A DNA stretch of 5,089 nt from contig RFKA01000089.1 in NCBI GenBank assembly GCA_003694385.1, positions 1 through 5,089 on the forward strand, read 5' to 3'. Made by a program: the position numbers and the translations under genes. Shown here in pieces: positions 1 to 5,089 of this stretch. The notes under the pieces were generated by a model that did no database searches, was not told the DNA's origin, and was given only the letters and a program-made list of their open reading frames with translations. Each line of letters starts with the position of its first letter. The first letter of the stretch is position 1. This DNA comes from Candidatus Woesearchaeota archaeon (GTDB lineage Archaea; Nanobdellota; Nanobdellia; Woesearchaeales; UBA525).

Positions 1-1
1 C

Positions 2-430
2 GACGCTGACAGCAACACGTGGACGAGCAACACGTGCGACACAACGAGCGGGGGGGCGAGCTGCCTTCTCGTGTGCAACCCCTCGCCTAGCAAGAATAAA
101 TGGGTCGTGTGGAACACGACGAACGAAGGCGTGGCGAGCATTGACGAGAACGGCTACATGTTCCTCAGAGAATCACTGTTCGAGAGTCAAGGAAGCCTGA
201 AGCCTCCCGATAACAGCTTCATCATTGAGGATAAGACCGGCACACCCGTAGCGTACATTAACGGCAGCGGAAGCTTATTCCTCACGGGGACGGCGCACGA
301 ACTCGCAACGATGAGCCCGAGCGGGAGCAATTTCGAGATTTGGAACAGTGCAGGGCCCGTCGCGTACTTTACGAGCACAGGCGATCTCTACCTCAAGAAA
401 ATCCTAACACAGAACTACGCAAGCCCTTAA
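2..430 (+). CDS. Surface protein with three beta repeats, C-terminal part (5' end outside window)
   Basis: The frame is open from the left edge (first full codon at base 2) to TAA at 428-430, giving 142 visible codons. The GTG at 71 lies inside this open frame and is probably an internal valine, so the gene starts upstream of the window. The first visible part is Thr/Ser/Asn-rich with three cysteines (visible residues 12, 21, 25). It is followed by three similar units of about 22-25 residues at ~38-residue spacing: WVVWNTTNEGVASIDENGY, FIIEDKTGTPVAYINGSGS and FEIWNSAGPVAYFTSTGD, each closed by an FL/FL/YL pair. This is an F-x-I-x-N-x2-G-x-VAYI-x3-G-x-LFL pattern. Repeats of this kind fit stacked beta-hairpins or a beta-solenoid in an extracellular protein; this is inference. 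No C-terminal membrane segment is seen: the protein ends a few residues after the last repeat. Gene 2 starts 10 bases downstream. Function unknown. Confidence 0.85.
   Translation, partial: DADSNTWTSNTCDTTSGGASCLLVCNPSPSKNKWVVWNTTNEGVASIDENGYMFLRESLFESQGSLKPPDNSFIIEDKTGTPVAYINGSGSLFLTGTAHELATMSPSGSNFEIWNSAGPVAYFTSTGDLYLKKILTQNYASP
98..400 (+). repeat. Three diverged protein-level beta repeats in gene 1
   Basis: The units lie at about 98-169, 215-289 and 329-400. They align without gaps except for one residue missing in the third. Shared positions are an aromatic start, a central N/D-x-x-x-G turn, V-A-Y/S-I/F, a second glycine, then L/M-F/Y-L. The DNA copies are diverged, so these are old protein repeats and not recent tandem duplications. 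Confidence 0.7.
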
Positions 431-440
431 GAGCAGCACC

Positions 441-1727
441 ATGAGAAAAACTAAAAACACGAACCGTGACAAGCGCTGCATGAGTCGGTGGCTCTTCCTC
501 CTCTGCGCTCTCGCCTTCGCAGCCCTCCTCAGTGAGGGCGCCACTGCCGTCCAGTTCAACTGCACGTACAAGACAAGCTGTGGCGTCGGCGAGACGGGCG
601 TCTTGCGCGCGGAGAATGACACGGGCGGCTATAACAATGCGCACGTCCAGCTCATCAATTACACGGGGGCGGCGTACGCGTACACGCTCTGCTGCGAAAC
701 AGACGGCACACACAACCTCAATGCCGCGTGCAGCCACAAGAACGCAACGACAGTGCTGCGCGCCTACAACACGAGCGGGAACCACATCCAGACGCCAGCG
801 GGCAACCCCACGACGTATCCTGAGCGCATCTGCATCGCGCTCAGCCCGGGAAACCTCACGTGCGAGTACGTGAACACAACGTGCAGCGCAGGCTACAGCC
901 CTTTCGTGAGCATGGCGAGCAGCGAAACCAATAGTGGCGCGTACAACCAGACGAATGCGCACATCGGGAACTACAGCTGGTACCGGCTCAACGTGTGCTG
1001 CCAAGGAGGGAACAGCCCGCCAAGCGTACCCACGCTCATCTACCCCCTCAACGACAACACGAGCGTGTTCGAGCGCAACATCACGTTCGACTGGAGCGAC
1101 AGCAACGACCCGGACAGCGACCCCATCACGTACGACCTGAACATCACGAGCAACGACCCGAACTGCGTCGTCGAGGAAGAATGGAAGAACCTCACCGCGA
1201 GCACGCAGACGAGCAGCGAGCTCAGCGTTGACTGCGTCTACAACTGGACAGTGCGCGCGTGCGATCCAAGCCAGTGCAGCAACTATGCAAGCGTATGGAA
1301 CTTCAGCATCCCGAGCGTCATCGGCATTAACTTCACCGTGAACAAAACAGAGTTTAAGAGTATGAACAACAACGAAAAGAACGACACGAGCGACAACAAG
1401 CCACCCCCGTTCACCGTCGAGAACACAGGCAACGTCCGCGCGAACGTCTCGCTGAAGGCAAACGACGGGCTCTTCACGAGCGTCGCACTCAACACGCGGT
1501 ACTTCCAGTTCAAGGCGCGCGTGAACGAGGCGGGGGCCTTCGACCCCAGCACGAGTCAGACAACGTACGCCAATGTGAGCGCTGCCTACAAGACGCTCTT
1601 CGGAGACCTCAACTACCAGAGCGACCGCGACAGCGCGTACGTCGACATAAATATCACCACCCCGGCGGGTGAAGAAGCGGGCTACAAGTCCAGCGTCATC
1701 CAGATATACGGCACATACAGTCCATAA
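441..1727 (+). CDS. Secreted Cys-rich, sequon-dense multidomain surface protein (428 aa)
   Basis: A basic N-terminus is followed by a hydrophobic core (residues 17-30, WLFLLCALAFAALL) and a small-residue cleavage region near SEGATA, i.e. a Sec signal peptide. ATG at 441 is the first in frame. ATG at 480 (Met14) would also give a good signal peptide. Neither has a clear ribosome-binding site. Residues ~41-187 form a Cys/His triple repeat (separate entry). Residues ~193-291 (PPSVPTLIYP ... DWSDSNDPDSDPITYDL ... YNWTVRACD ... WNFSI) look like a fibronectin III/cadherin-type beta-sandwich. Residues ~293-428 form another beta domain with FTVENTGN and the C-terminal KSSVIQIYG; it resembles the body of the protein at 3144-3884. 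There are 14 cysteines after the signal peptide and 21 N-x-S/T sequons. No C-terminal TM or obvious sorting signal is present, so it is probably secreted or held by partners. Serine is coded almost only by AGC/AGT. It may be cotranscribed with gene 1. Function unknown. Confidence 0.9.
   Translation: MRKTKNTNRDKRCMSRWLFLLCALAFAALLSEGATAVQFNCTYKTSCGVGETGVLRAENDTGGYNNAHVQLINYTGAAYAYTLCCETDGTHNLNAACSHKNATTVLRAYNTSGNHIQTPAGNPTTYPERICIALSPGNLTCEYVNTTCSAGYSPFVSMASSETNSGAYNQTNAHIGNYSWYRLNVCCQGGNSPPSVPTLIYPLNDNTSVFERNITFDWSDSNDPDSDPITYDLNITSNDPNCVVEEEWKNLTASTQTSSELSVDCVYNWTVRACDPSQCSNYASVWNFSIPSVIGINFTVNKTEFKSMNNNEKNDTSDNKPPPFTVENTGNVRANVSLKANDGLFTSVALNTRYFQFKARVNEAGAFDPSTSQTTYANVSAAYKTLFGDLNYQSDRDSAYVDINITTPAGEEAGYKSSVIQIYGTYSP
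561..1001 (+). repeat. Cys/His triple repeat in gene 2 (C ... N-A-H-V/I ... CC)
   Basis: Copy 1 spans residues 41-85: C-x5-C, VLRAENDTGGYNNAHV, then TLCC. Copy 3 spans residues 141-187: C-x6-C, FVSMASSETNSGAYNQTNAHI, then LNVCC. C-to-CC spacing is 36 and 37 residues. Between them, residues 97-131 hold a shorter, diverged copy: C97, TVLRAYNTSGNHI, then YPERIC. Each copy carries one His after Asn or Asn-Ala (H68, H115, H174). Disulfide bonding is likely for an exported protein. A metal role for the histidines is only a possibility. Confidence 0.7.
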
Positions 1728-1748
1728 GGAGAAAATCAATAAGGAGAA
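1724..1748 (+). promoter_or_regulatory. Direct repeat of ATAAGGAGAA between genes 2 and 3
   Basis: ATAAGGAGAA occurs at 1724-1733, overlapping the stop codon of gene 2, and again at 1739-1748. Both copies contain the Shine-Dalgarno-like AAGGAG. The second copy ends 21 bases before the ATG at 1770, too far for normal pairing. A closer purine run, GGGAAGAGAG (1756-1765), is a weaker candidate. In the frame of gene 3, TAA codons at 1740 and 1749 rule out an upstream start. The role of the repeat is uncertain. Confidence 0.35.
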
Positions 1749-1769
1749 TAAACCCGGGAAGAGAGAACA

Positions 1770-2858
1770 ATGGGCATAACGAGACACGCGAACAAAAGCT
1801 TTTGCCTCGCACTGGTACTCTTTCTCCTCCCTTCCGTGCTCGCGCTCCAGCTCAGCCCCGCAGCAAAGACGCTCACGTACGGAGAGCACGGCCCCTACTC
1901 ACTCACCATCATTAATGACGCGCCCAGAGAGCAGACAGTGACGGTCACAGCAGACCCCCGCATCACCATTACCCCCGCACACCTGACGCTTCAACCCAAA
2001 GAAAAAGCGGTGGTTACGATTGCGTTCTCCGGGAACGAAGAGGACCTCCGCCCAGGCGATAACACGTTCCCCGTTGTAGTCACGCTCGACACGGGCACGG
2101 CGGGGCAGTTCGGGGCAGGCGTGGCGCTCGCCCACAAACTAATCATCACACGGCTCTACGAGGGGGCGTTCCTCGCTGGAGAACTCCACGCGACGAAAGA
2201 CCGGGTGGTGCTCGTCCTCAGGAACAAAGGACTGCAGGGAACAGAAGTGACGGGAGCACTCACGCTTGGCGGGGCTGAGCGAGTGGTGCAGGCAGACGTG
2301 CCAGCGAGCAGTGCACGAAAACTCGAAGAGGAACTCCCGCCACTCCCCAGAGGACAATATGAGGCCCACGCAGTCCTGAGCTACACGGATGGCGAGAACG
2401 AACGCCGGCTCGAACTCAAAGAGCCGTTCAGGATCGGCCGCCCCCGCATCATGCTCGGAAGGCCAAGGGCGCGGCTCATCGCGTCAGAGATTAGTGCGGT
2501 CACGATTCCCGTCACTGTCGACTGGAACACGCCCGTTGAGGCCTACGCGGTTCTCCAGCTCCTCCAAAACGGCACAGTCCGCACTCAAGAGGTGACGAGC
2601 TCGGGCGTGCTTCGCGACGAGCTCACAGGCTACCTCGAAGCACCCTCGCCCGGCACGTATGTGCTCCGTGCATCGCTGCACAGCAGGAATGGTGACCGCC
2701 TCACAGAAGGCGCGTGGAACGTGAGTGTTCAGAGTGCAGAAACTCCTGGCCCGCAGAAAACCCCTGCCCCAAGCACTTCCCTCTTAGCGGTCCTGGGCCT
2801 CGTCGCGCTCTTCGTCGTCGCGTTCCTCACCTGGCGCCTCGCCACTACTCGCAGATAA
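1770..2858 (+). CDS. Type I membrane protein with Ig-like domains (362 aa), paralogue of the 3899-5074 product
   Basis: Signal peptide: basic start, hydrophobic core at residues 11-25 (FCLALVLFLLPSVLA), cleavage likely before LQLSP. Residues ~27-127 resemble an NEW3/Ig-like sandwich, with LTLQPKEKAVVTIAF near the middle and RPGDNTFPVVVTL after it, as in the recurrent 'LxPGdxxxvxVtv' pattern of such domains. Residues ~133-223 are a second beta domain ending in FRIG (220-223). Residues ~226-320 are a third, with DWN (251-253) and LTGYL (285-289). A Pro/Thr linker follows, then a TM helix (about 337-355) and a short basic tail ending RR. This predicts an exported, C-terminally anchored protein with the bulk outside the cell. 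Domains 2 and 3 match the 3899-5074 product with identical motif spacing. Only three sequons occur, one of them inside the signal peptide. It lies 42 bases after gene 2. Molecular function unknown; an adhesion or scaffold role is inference only. Confidence 0.9.
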   Translation: MGITRHANKSFCLALVLFLLPSVLALQLSPAAKTLTYGEHGPYSLTIINDAPREQTVTVTADPRITITPAHLTLQPKEKAVVTIAFSGNEEDLRPGDNTFPVVVTLDTGTAGQFGAGVALAHKLIITRLYEGAFLAGELHATKDRVVLVLRNKGLQGTEVTGALTLGGAERVVQADVPASSARKLEEELPPLPRGQYEAHAVLSYTDGENERRLELKEPFRIGRPRIMLGRPRARLIASEISAVTIPVTVDWNTPVEAYAVLQLLQNGTVRTQEVTSSGVLRDELTGYLEAPSPGTYVLRASLHSRNGDRLTEGAWNVSVQSAETPGPQKTPAPSTSLLAVLGLVALFVVAFLTWRLATTRR

Positions 2859-2860
2859 AG

Positions 2861-2880
2861 AAACGCAAAATTTATATAAA
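2861..2880 (+). promoter_or_regulatory. Archaeal BRE/TATA promoter for the 2903 gene
   Basis: TTTATATAA lies at 2871-2879, preceded by A-rich AAACGCAAAA (2861-2870) in the position of the B-recognition element. In archaea transcription starts about 24-27 bases after the TATA centre, here about 2899-2902, right at the ATG (2903). The transcript would then be leaderless or nearly so. An SD-like GAGGA at 2890-2894, 8 bases before the ATG, would be used only if transcription starts further upstream. This is the only clear TATA box seen in the window. Confidence 0.8.
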
Positions 2881-2902
2881 CGACCGACCGAGGAACACCA
2901 AT

Positions 2903-3139
2903 ATGGAAGACGACGTCTCTCGCAGCACAGTTATTGTGCTTGTTCTCCTGACGCTCGCAGTGTCCGCGATAGGTACGTTCGTCGTGTTGAGCGAGATCGA
3001 CGCGGGCGCGCCACCAGCACCAAGCGTAGCTGGAAAGGGACAGGTCATGCTCTCAATTGAGAAAAGGGCTGCGCAGGGCGCTGCCGAAGCAACCCCTGTC
3101 TCGGGGGAAGTCGCGTTAACAATCCTCGAACCAAGGTGA
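2903..3139 (+). CDS. Small N-terminally anchored envelope protein (78 aa)
   Basis: ATG at 2903 was chosen because the promoter TATA centre lies 28 bases upstream. A longer in-frame reading from 2714 would run through the promoter and gene 3 and is rejected. The protein has a short start (MEDDVSR), one TM helix (about residues 9-29, with S-x2-G-T-x-V at 21-27) and an Ala/Pro linker (APPAPSV). The exported tail carries two similar strand-like segments, GQVMLSIEK (46-54) and GEVALTILE (68-76), which may pair as a hairpin. There are no cysteines and no sequons. It resembles short 'DDVSRST...' proteins that I recall from DPANN archaea, without a known role. It is followed after 4 bases by the 3144 gene, whose N-terminus has the same anchor pattern, so the two are probably cotranscribed and translationally coupled. 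Confidence 0.85.
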   Translation: MEDDVSRSTVIVLVLLTLAVSAIGTFVVLSEIDAGAPPAPSVAGKGQVMLSIEKRAAQGAAEATPVSGEVALTILEPR

Positions 3140-3140
3140 T
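3133..3140 (+). promoter_or_regulatory. Strong Shine-Dalgarno site for the 3144 gene
   Basis: AAGGTGAT overlaps the TGA of the preceding gene (3137-3139) and ends 3 bases before the ATG at 3144. It matches the archaeal anti-16S consensus GGAGGTGAT over its last seven bases. This fixes the start of the 3144 gene and suggests stop-start coupling with the 78-aa gene. Confidence 0.75.
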
Positions 3141-3143
3141 ACT

Positions 3144-3884
3144 ATGGACCTCTCAAACAAGAGTCTCGCCCTCATTCTCGTCGCGGCCATCGTTGTGAGC
3201 CTCGGCGGCACACTCGTCAGCATGAACAGGCTCAACAAGCTCCAAGCGCCTATTTTCACTGGTTTCGCGACAGGCTCCGATACTGCGACGGGTCTCACGA
3301 ACCTCACAATCGAATCAAACCTTGCAATCACGATTAACCACCCGTCAAGCGCGAACAGAATTGACTTCGGTGCGGGCTACGTCGATGGAACAGGCGGGGG
3401 CATCCAATACTGCTTCATCGACACAAACGGTACGAACGCGACAGACACCGGCACAAACCACTGTAAAGGGTTCAACAATGTCACTGTCAATTACTGGAAC
3501 GACTCGACGCAAGCAACCCACCCGGACAACGAGATTGGTGCATTTAAAATTCGCAATGACGGGAACAAAGATGTGAGGCTCAATATCAGCGTCAACAACG
3601 ACAAAGACTCATTCATTGGCGGCACAAACCCCGAATTCGCGGGCTGGATTGACTACAACAACACAAACAACTCAGGAGAAACCGCGTGCACAGGTAACCA
3701 GCGCAACTTCACCTCTTGGACGAACTTCACAACGAGCCCGGGTATAGGGGTGTGCGGAAACTTCAACTTTGAGGATTCAGCAGCCGATTACCTGTACCTC
3801 CATGTGCGCGTTGGGATTCCAGAAGATGCAGCACCAGTCACGAGCTCTACGTCAACAATCACCGTGACTGGATGGACACCATAA
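3144..3884 (+). CDS. N-terminally anchored beta-sandwich surface protein (246 aa), glycoprotein candidate
   Basis: The start is fixed by the AAGGTGAT site. The N-terminus (MDLSNKS) leads into one hydrophobic segment (residues 8-25, with S-x2-G-T-x-V at 19-25) and a short basic stretch (NRLNK). The exported part begins near FTGFATG. LTIESNLAITI, IDFGAGYV, FKIRNDGN (134-141), LNISV, FNFEDSAADYLYL and the C-terminal SSTSTITVTG suggest a single beta-sandwich of about 190 residues. Four cysteines (90, 107, 182, 204) allow two disulfides. Eleven N-x-S/T sequons occur, ten in the exported part. The FKIRNDGN and D-x10-P elements correspond to those in the C-terminal domain of the 441-1727 product. 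The architecture recalls TasA/camelysin or WxL-type secreted beta proteins, but no specific family is claimed. It is not a typical class III (pilin) signal: no K/R-G cleavage motif is seen. It uses TCA for 7 of 18 serines, unlike gene 2. Its stop is 14 bases before ATG 3899, or 13 bases inside a start at 3872. Confidence 0.88.
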   Translation: MDLSNKSLALILVAAIVVSLGGTLVSMNRLNKLQAPIFTGFATGSDTATGLTNLTIESNLAITINHPSSANRIDFGAGYVDGTGGGIQYCFIDTNGTNATDTGTNHCKGFNNVTVNYWNDSTQATHPDNEIGAFKIRNDGNKDVRLNISVNNDKDSFIGGTNPEFAGWIDYNNTNNSGETACTGNQRNFTSWTNFTTSPGIGVCGNFNFEDSAADYLYLHVRVGIPEDAAPVTSSTSTITVTGWTP

Positions 3885-3898
3885 ACAATTTTTTCCCG

Positions 3899-5074
3899 AT
3901 GACACGACGTCTGGCCTTCATCGTCCTGCTGTGCGTTTTCTGCAGCGTGCCTGTCGTCACAGCCACGGCATCCATCAGGATGAGCGAAGAGGACCGGACG
4001 CAAGTCTATATCCCTGGGAAGGTGTACGAGTTCAACTGGCTGGTCACTGGTTCCGACCACCTCACGGTTGAGCTCCGCAGCGCGTTTGACGACCGAGCAG
4101 TGCTCTACGACCCAGACCCTGGCGGCGGGCCACGCCAAATCAGGTTCACGATAAGCCCCCCCGACGACCTCGAGCCAGGAATCTATTCGACACGCATCAT
4201 CGTCACTGAAGGAAGCACAGAGGGCTTTGTTGGTGCGCGTGCAAAAGTCCAGACGAGCGTGAAGCTCATCGTGCTCAGCCCAAAGCCACTCGTGAAAGCA
4301 GGCCTAAACGTCCGTGACACCGCGGAAGGCGAAGCGACAAGAGGAGAGCTCGAGTTGAGGAGCTGGTCGGAAGTGCCTACGGCAAACGTATACGCAGACA
4401 TTGTTGTCCGGAACCCAAATGGTGAGGACATCACCGCGACGACCACACCAGTAACCGTTGCTGCAGGCGCGACCACCACGGCCCCGTTTACGCTCTCAAC
4501 CGAGGACCTGCCACCCGGTTGGCATACGGCTTCAGCAGTGCTCCACAATACAGGAGAAGGAGGCACGGAGACCACGTCAAAAGAATTCCGCATTGGCTCA
4601 CTCACCATGAACCTCATCTCTTATACGCAGCGGCTCAGCGCGGGGAGCATCAACCGGTTCACCTTCACTATCGGGAGCAACTGGAACCAGCAACTCGAAG
4701 ACGTCTCGGGAATCGTCGAACTCGCCGGCGCGAGTGAGCGAACAGCGAGCATCAAAATAAAGCCTTTTGGCGAAGCGAAGCTCACCGCCTACCTCGACCT
4801 GAGCGACGTTGCAGTCAACGGCTCAGAGGACTACAATGGCACAATAAAGGTTATCGCCCGCGATGGATACGAGGACAGAGACATCAGCACGTTCAATATC
4901 AAAGTTTCCGTGATGGAAGAGCAATTACCAACCACTGACATCAGCCCTGAAGAGCTCCAAGAGCCAAAGACGTACAACATCGTCATCCCACTAAACTTGA
5001 TGACGATCCTCTACCTCATCGCCCTGCTCCTCATCATCATCAATGTTGTGCTGCTCTTGCGTAAACGACGATGA
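3899..5074 (+). CDS. Type I membrane protein with Ig-like domains (391 aa), paralogue of the 1770-2858 product
   Basis: ATG 3899 is preferred because it gives a compact signal peptide (MTRR, hydrophobic LAFIVLLCVFCSVPVV, then small residues). An in-frame ATG at 3872 would add nine residues and overlap the previous gene by 13 bases. Neither has a clear SD. Numbering from 3899: domain 1 at ~25-126 (VYIPGKVYEFNWLVTG; LEPGIYSTRIIVTE), domain 2 at ~132-233 ending in FRIG (230-233), domain 3 at ~234-338 with NWN (261-263) and LTAYL (295-299). An acidic linker follows, then a strongly hydrophobic TM helix (about 363-387) and an RKRR tail (388-391). The 'FRIG ... WN ... LTxYL' order is one I recall from uncharacterised DPANN membrane proteins. 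Bulk extracellular with a short cytoplasmic basic anchor is the predicted topology. Only two sequons are present. The stop codon overlaps the next start as ATGA. Function unknown. Confidence 0.88.
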   Translation: MTRRLAFIVLLCVFCSVPVVTATASIRMSEEDRTQVYIPGKVYEFNWLVTGSDHLTVELRSAFDDRAVLYDPDPGGGPRQIRFTISPPDDLEPGIYSTRIIVTEGSTEGFVGARAKVQTSVKLIVLSPKPLVKAGLNVRDTAEGEATRGELELRSWSEVPTANVYADIVVRNPNGEDITATTTPVTVAAGATTTAPFTLSTEDLPPGWHTASAVLHNTGEGGTETTSKEFRIGSLTMNLISYTQRLSAGSINRFTFTIGSNWNQQLEDVSGIVELAGASERTASIKIKPFGEAKLTAYLDLSDVAVNGSEDYNGTIKVIARDGYEDRDISTFNIKVSVMEEQLPTTDISPEELQEPKTYNIVIPLNLMTILYLIALLLIIINVVLLLRKRR

Positions 5075-5089
5075 ACCGCACCCAGCTCA
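5071..5089 (+). CDS. Start of a following gene (3' end outside window)
   Basis: ATG at 5071-5073 overlaps the TGA (5072-5074) of the preceding gene as ATGA, the usual arrangement for translationally coupled operon genes. The visible product is MNRTQL. Only six codons are present, so nothing can be said of its function. The call rests on the overlap alone. Confidence 0.5.

Noticed and set aside
532..1231. Plus-strand out-of-frame open stretches inside gene 2 (532-873, 934-1140, 995-1231)
   Set aside because: The products are Thr/Arg/Ala/Ser-rich, typical frame shadows of an Asn/Thr/Ser-rich gene. Gene 2 itself has a clear signal peptide and domains.
1753..1758. CCCGGG palindrome before gene 3
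   Set aside because: It is a six-base palindrome with no extended dyad symmetry and is expected by chance in this base composition.
393..1889. 498-codon open frame on the minus strand
   Set aside because: It is in exact codon register with gene 2 and is open only because that gene lacks TTA, CTA and TCA. Its product is a low-complexity Val/Arg/Ala/Glu-rich protein without domains.
2714..2902. In-frame extension of the 78-aa protein to an upstream ATG
   Set aside because: It would overlap the end of gene 3 and pass through the TATA box. The extension is Arg/Pro-rich with no exported-protein character, and ATG 2903 fits the promoter distance.
3144..3230. Class III (archaeal pilin/archaellin) signal peptide on the 246-aa protein
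   Set aside because: There is no basic-Gly/Ala cleavage motif directly before the hydrophobic segment. The basic residues NRLNK lie after it.
3889..3894. TTTTTT run as a transcription terminator
   Set aside because: It is only six Ts with no stem-loop, lying between closely packed same-strand genes. It is kept as a weak possibility only.
3788..4617. Minus-strand open stretches (3788-4138, 4183-4617)
   Set aside because: They lie wholly opposite well-supported coding sequence and show no recognisable start context or domain.

Overview
The window reads as archaeal. A canonical archaeal TATA box (TTTATATAA, 2871-2879) lies about 28 bases before an ATG. A strong anti-16S match (AAGGTGAT, 3133-3140) precedes another start. 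The proteins are Asn/Thr/Ser-rich, glycosylation-type exported beta proteins. Their architectures resemble uncharacterised envelope proteins I recall from DPANN archaea (Woesearchaeota/Pacearchaeota-like lineages). That placement is from memory and is not proven by any marker gene here. By eye the DNA is moderately G+C rich.

Everything is on the + strand and tightly packed, with no gap over 45 bases. In order: (1) the 3' end of a protein with three ~38-residue beta repeats (2-430); (2) a secreted, Cys-rich, sequon-dense protein of 428 aa with a Cys/His triple repeat, an Fn3/cadherin-like domain and a C-terminal beta domain (441-1727); (3) a signal-peptide plus C-terminal-TM protein of 362 aa with about three Ig-like domains (1770-2858); (4) a promoter (2861-2880) driving a 78-aa N-terminally anchored mini-protein (2903-3139); (5) a 246-aa N-terminally anchored beta-sandwich glycoprotein candidate (3144-3884); (6) a ~391-aa type I membrane protein homologous to protein 3 (3899-5074); (7) the first codons of a further gene, joined by an ATGA overlap (5071 onward).

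The most informative signal is a web of relationships inside the window. Proteins 3 and 6 share an ungapped motif framework (FRIG ... WN ... LTxYL). The C-terminal domain of protein 2 and the body of protein 5 share F-x3-N-x-G-N and D-x10-P frameworks. Proteins 4 and 5 share an ungapped N-terminal anchor pattern. Two cell-surface building-block families thus alternate along one locus, consistent with a co-expressed envelope or surface-appendage module. No enzyme, transporter, nucleic-acid-binding protein, RNA gene, mobile element or CRISPR array is visible. The biochemical role of every protein remains unknown.
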